Source: Straminergon stramineum
Lineage: Eukaryota > Streptophyta > Bryopsida > Hypnales > Calliergonaceae
Assembly: GCA_963920665.1 (NCBI GenBank)
Contig: OY987266.1
Span: 24,044,248-24,108,247 of the forward strand
DNA: 64,000 nucleotides
Reading direction: 5' to 3'
The position numbers were made by a program, and so were the translations under genes. Positions 59,216-64,000 of the stretch are shown here, piece by piece. The notes beneath the pieces are model-generated. The model was given only the letters and a program-made list of their open reading frames with translations, was not told where the DNA came from and did not search any database. Every line of letters begins with the position of its first letter. Positions within the stretch are counted from its first letter, which is position 1.

Positions 59216-62200
59216 CTATCTGCTCCAAGCGTGACCGTTCTGCTGTTGAAGTGGCCTTAGCTTTTCTATGAAAGACTTATATAAAGCTTTAAGCTCCTTC
59301 GCATCAGATCTCTGCATCAGAAACAGAACACCATTGAAGACAGGTAACCATATACCAGAACGCAGTAGCTGCACGAACTATGAGCAGAAGCGAAATAAAA
59401 GACAAAATCAATCGGTTTCGTATCAACAGTAAAAAAGAGTCTCATCAAATCAAAATCACTTTTGTCATACCTGAATATGTAGGCAAAATTGTTCAGCTAA
59501 ATTTGGAGGACAATGCACAGCAGGCAACACTTTTGTTGCCAAATGTATCAGTAAATCGTTCCCACACTTCTCATATAAAAGCTTTTGAGCTATTACTATT
59601 TCACCGAAGAGAGAGACCTGCTCCAGAAAAGTAAGAGTCAATACAGTGGCTTTCGATAAATCATGCATCAAACAATGCAGATATACAGCCACCAGATACT
59701 TGTATGCAGAACACCATAATGGACTTCGTGAGGCATCAGTCACTAAAAACTTACAGTATTTGCATCCCGAAAATTGAAAGAAGGTTCCAAAACTTTGTAG
59801 ATACAGCACTCTGCCGCAAATCTCTCCATCATAAATTGGCGAAAACCAGGTACCTGAAAGTAGGTACTGGGCTGTCAGAAATGCTTAAGCTACAATTAAA
59901 AGTTCTGAGCATGATTATTTCACAAATATATAAACCACATTGCACTCAGCAGCCAAACAATCGCAGGTATTCACCAACGCTTAACCAATGCCGGGTGCCA
60001 GTAGGAAGAAGACTCGAATAAAATTTACAAGATACCAAAGCAATTGATCATTAACTAACCTTCTCCTCTTCTGGGCTAGCCCCACACCAATCACCAATAA
60101 GTTTGTTGAAGACCTGAACGCAAATCTGCATAACATATAGCAATCCCCAAAACAACAGTATTAGACAACTTTAGAGAAGCACAAAGTGCCAGTCACTGTA
60201 ACAATGAAATCCAACGCCTCATGTCTGCAAACGGGAGCAGCATAACGAAGGACTTACCTTTCTTACAAGCACATCTTTGTGGTTGCACGCAGCATCCAAT
60301 AGTAGACCAATGATATTTTGAAGCAACGGACTACTCTGTTGAGAAAGCATTACTGAAGAAAGTTCCTGGGTTGTCATTGCATGTAACAGAAGGAAGTAGT
60401 TTCTTTGAAGATCCAGTAACTCCCGTACTTCCTGAAATGAAGAGAGAAATCCATTTGAGTACTGGTATATGCAACTTCTCCAAATTCAGGTGCAGATGAG
60501 GTGATACTTATATCACCATCATTGTTGCAGCAATGAACCAAACAAAAACTCCAACAATGTACACAAAGGTACTGGTAATAGCTGCTGACCTTAATGTAAT
60601 CGATACCAAAAAACGCCAAGCAGCAAAATAATTGCCAGAAAACCGTCGGAAAAGCAACTACAGCATAGACATGTATCTAAAAGTACTGACATAAGCAATA
60701 GTAGGCACATGTATGATCACCTCCGTGAGACTCCCAGGTCCTTCAGGAAAACCGTCCTGGGGAAGGAGGGCAAAGACTCGGCCAACAACAGAAGGGAAAA
60801 TCTCTTGAAGAATATCCATCATTCCAGTTTTGAACTTGTTGATAAGCTGGTTAATCAGCTGTATAAACTCCACAAGGTCTTTGGGCTGCCACAACCAGAC
60901 CCATACTTTCAGAAATTGTACGGCCTCGCAAACTCCCACTACTCTCGGAAAATTTAAATGCACATTGAAAGTAAATAAATGTTCATACAGCCAAAATCTT
61001 TTGTTCCTACTTATTGTTGAGATGCCCTTGTCTGTATCCTATTGTTCCCATCTGAAAACATATTACCTCGGAGTTTTCGGCCAGAAATCGTACCTCACAA
61101 TCAGTAAGCAGCTGCTGAATGATCGTTGGGAGAGCTGGAAAGACCGCGCTACCTAATGTTTCCACCATTTGATGAAGAAAGGAAGTGACCTGCATACGGC
61201 CATAGCAATACAACGTTCCAGCAACGAGAAATAAATGTGGCTTCGTGTAACCTCAACAAAAAGAATTCAATGTAACAATAACGTGACACTGCAGGGACTC
61301 CCTCGATAAGAACTGAACGAATAAATAGATCTAACTGCTCAAGAATTTCACTACAAACACTGGCAACATGTATGAATTTAAGGTCAACCACCCCAACTAC
61401 CAACATTGAAAAGAGCTCTTAAATATACCTTGCTTCGCAAAACCTTGTTCTTGGGAAATACTGGAATGACCCGAAGTACAACATCAAGAGTCTGCGGGCA
61501 GACATATAGGTAGATGATTACAAATGTATTCATTAATAAAGGAACAGAAAGTCACGTATGGAAATAAATTTAGGAGCTTCAACGACGTGCCAGAAATGCT
61601 AGGAATGGTTGTAGACGGTTAGTCTAGCCTTTACGGAATGTCAACTAATCAAAATTCATGTTATGTGCATATCCCTCACAATATGCAATGAATATATGTA
61701 CAAAGTTTTCGAGTCAATCAATTCAAATACTAACCTGCTTGAACATGTTACCAATAATTGATCTGCCATTAGTTGCAAGATGCTCTCCAAATCCCTGACC
61801 ATATCACATAAGAGCAAGCTGGATCAGGTTTGCAAAAGAGCTGCCATTCTTAGGGTCATAAATAAGACCTGAACATAATTCAAATATAACACATAAAACC
61901 CTAAAACCTTGGACACCACCCAGATAGACTATTGCAGAATAGCCAGGCAGAGAAATAATATTTTGTGGACAGCATGACATTGCGTAATTAGTATGACAGA
62001 TACTTTTAAATGAACCAGATTTACCTTAGCTAGATAACTAATAGCCATAATAATCTGCTGCAAAGATGAAGTAACTGGAGCAGGTCCCACGGGATCTCCT
62101 TTCACTTCATCACTGGACAAGATTGTCTCCACCTACGAATAAACAATGAGCCGTTGATAAGTTACTCGAAGTGTCACAAACGAACCGTATCTTCTGCATA

Positions 62201-64000
62201 AAATAGTTTGCAATGATACATCTCAAGAATCGTAACAACTTCTGCAGACGAAAAGCACGGCTGGTGTTTACAGTTTATGAGCGAAATGGTTTCGATAGTC
62301 CACACTTAAACCATCAGTTATTTAGACACGGAATAGAATCCTGCTAGCATCTCCTAGCAGAAAGGAATTGGCAATAAGAAATGTGTACAATTTCTTAAAC
62401 TTCATGATATGGCCAGCTGTGAACACACTAGAGACGTAAACTTTCAAAAGCACAAATTGCAACTTAGCAGGTGAAGAAACCAACCTGTCCACAGAGAGGA
62501 ACCAAAAGAGCAGACAGGAAGGTCGCTTGTTTATCAACAGGAAGATCTTCCAACCCGATCAACAAACCAATCGCCTGCATATTCAACAAACCAACTTTCA
62601 GAAGAAAATTCAATCTATATCACAGTGATTTGTTAAATATACAAGGCATCAAGGGAAACCCACCAACCCAATCGATAAACTGATCATCGCACTAATCGAC
62701 TGCAGCAAACAAATTGAATTAGTTGGTGGGTGGCACACTCACCTCAAACGCATAACTTCTTTCATCAGCATCCTTCTTAAGCACAGGTTTTGGTGATGTA
62801 ACAGCAGACAATACGTCCTCTAAACTCTGGCAAGATCAATAAATCATGTAAGCTTCAACTAATAGGAAGTAAACTTGAAGAAATAAACAGAAAATCAGAT
62901 GGCATTAAATTCTAAAGAGCAGAAAACCTCAAATTTCAGAGACACTTGCAGATTCCGTAAAGCAACTAGAGTAGATAAATAGAAATTTTCCAAGAAATAA
63001 GTACCTGCAGGATATCATCCAGATACGGCACCAGCTGAATACGCAGCACTTTGACAAAACGCATGAAGAGGTAACTCGCCCGACTGCTTACTTGGGGATT
63101 AGGATGATGCATGCCTCTTGCATCCAGAAAGACTGCTAAAACACGAGGTGTATAATCACCATGATATTGTACAAATTTCACGTATCTAGTGACAGTCTCT
63201 AAGTAGATTATTGCGATAAGGCGGTGAGAGTGACAGGGAATAGGCGTTGATAAAAAGGCCCCAACCATCTCTTGAAGCGATCCTCCGCCAGGTTTCATTG
63301 ACTCCTCTGTCACGCCTTCACCTAACAGATGAAGGAGGACAATGGCAGCCTCCACATCTTCAAACTCGGCATTTGCATCCTGAAGTATTCTGGCTAAGGT
63401 ACCTTTCACAAAGGTTGTCGTCACTTCTGGAGCCACGCGATTAATACTTCTGAAAAGAGCCATGATCTCCTTTCGATATTCAGACATTCGCTCCTCTTCC
63501 TCTAGACCCGACTTGTCCGGTTCATCCAATGAATCCTCGTATGTAGGGTCATACCGCATACGAGTGAAGATCACTTCAAGGATCTGGCTTAAGTGATTAG
63601 CCTGTTTTCCACTGACTGGATTAGAGTTCTTCATTCGAGTCACATACGCATTCAAGAACTGGAACGTAGTGGTGGACATATCTTCATCTCCATTCTGCAT
63701 GAAGTAAAAAACCGGGGGTAGAACCTCATCGAGCATGGTGGTCACCACCTCGGTCAAGGCCAGAGTTTGCTCAGAGACTCCATTCTGTTCTATTTTCTTA
63801 CTGCATTCAAGAACCTCCGTTGCAATCCCCGTCAACAAGGACGTCAGCTTTAAAGCAAATTCAGGCTCCTGCGCTTCCATGATCGTGCTACAAGCCTTCC
63901 CAGCCTGTAACTGCTGAAGAAGAGCAAGTTTTGAAGGAGCGTCCATCCTCTTTGATACAATTGCTAATAGACACTCAGCAGCCGCCGCACGCAGCTGAAG
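59216..64000 (-). CDS. XPOT/PSD: Exportin-T (PAUSED-like tRNA export receptor), 3' part
   Basis: Thirteen exons were traced with GT..AG junctions, all in phase 0: 63005-64000, 62743-62826, 62485-62574, 62025-62132, 61735-61794, 61429-61491, 61094-61189, 60721-60885, 60258-60431, 60060-60125, 59755-59853, 59471-59617 and 59216-59311 (stop at 59216-59218). They give 747 residues, about three quarters of the usual ~990, and the frame is open to the window edge, so the start lies outside. The sequence follows plant exportin-T closely: SSRASYLFMRFVKVL, FLDARGMHHPNPQV, the SLEDVLSAV and GLEDLP segments, VTSFLHQMVETLGSAVFPAL, ACNHKDVLVRK, and LYEKCGNDLLIHLATK near the end. It is a HEAT-repeat karyopherin that carries mature tRNA out of the nucleus with Ran-GTP. 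An internal ATG at 63946 is not the start, since the upstream residues (ECLLAIVSKR) are also conserved. Confidence 0.93.

Overview
The window is nuclear DNA of a land plant. It has spliced genes with short introns and GT..AG junctions, plant-specific families (an ABI3/VP1-type B3 factor, calcium-dependent protein kinases, a DC1 protein, an exportin-T like Arabidopsis PAUSED), long AT-rich intergenic stretches, TTTAGGG-type telomere-like tracts and nested LTR retrotransposons. The short introns and the style of the ABI3 homologue suggest a bryophyte, possibly a moss, but this is inference and I cannot name the species.

Layout. (1) 1-5700: an apparently intact six-exon ABI3-like gene, + strand, with a MITE in intron 3. 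(2) 5700-22700: an old foldback/minisatellite locus hit by a minus-strand Ty3/gypsy element (6555-22501, TSD AGTGC). That element was later hit by three others, each with an exact target duplication: a solo LTR in the reverse transcriptase (9124-10245, TSD CTCCA), a 2.25-kb solo LTR in gag (12436-14682, TSD AGCAT) and a 5.6-kb hAT-like non-autonomous element (15048-20630, TSD TGCTCATT) that carries a 3-kb GC-rich minisatellite. (3) 22700-27290: AT-rich DNA with two related ~0.5-kb TA-flanked MITEs facing each other. (4) 27290-30900: a second ABI3 copy that lost the B3 exons by a clean ~2.5-kb deletion but keeps an open exon 1. (5) 31384-32687: an IMP1-like signal-peptidase locus (minus strand) with an apparent frameshift and a short C terminus. 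(6) 33-43 kb: AT-rich DNA with a second copy of the TGTCGCG solo LTR, a ~240-bp repeat family and three copies of a SINE-like repeat. (7) 44118-55480: two intronless CDPK genes in inverted orientation, with a nearly identical ~0.85-kb core, flanking a four-repeat DC1 gene. (8) 59216-64000: the 3' part (13 exons) of an exportin-T gene, running off the window.

The host genes do not form a pathway in the operon sense. ABI3 (abscisic acid-dependent desiccation transcription) and CDPKs (Ca2+ signalling) both belong to stress signalling in plants, but their proximity here needs no functional explanation. The most informative material is structural: a B3-less ABI3 duplicate, a probable gene-conversion tract between inverted CDPK paralogues, an RNase H-like remnant upstream of gag, and a hAT-like element built almost wholly of GGCGAC..GGGT modules that reverse orientation at one end.
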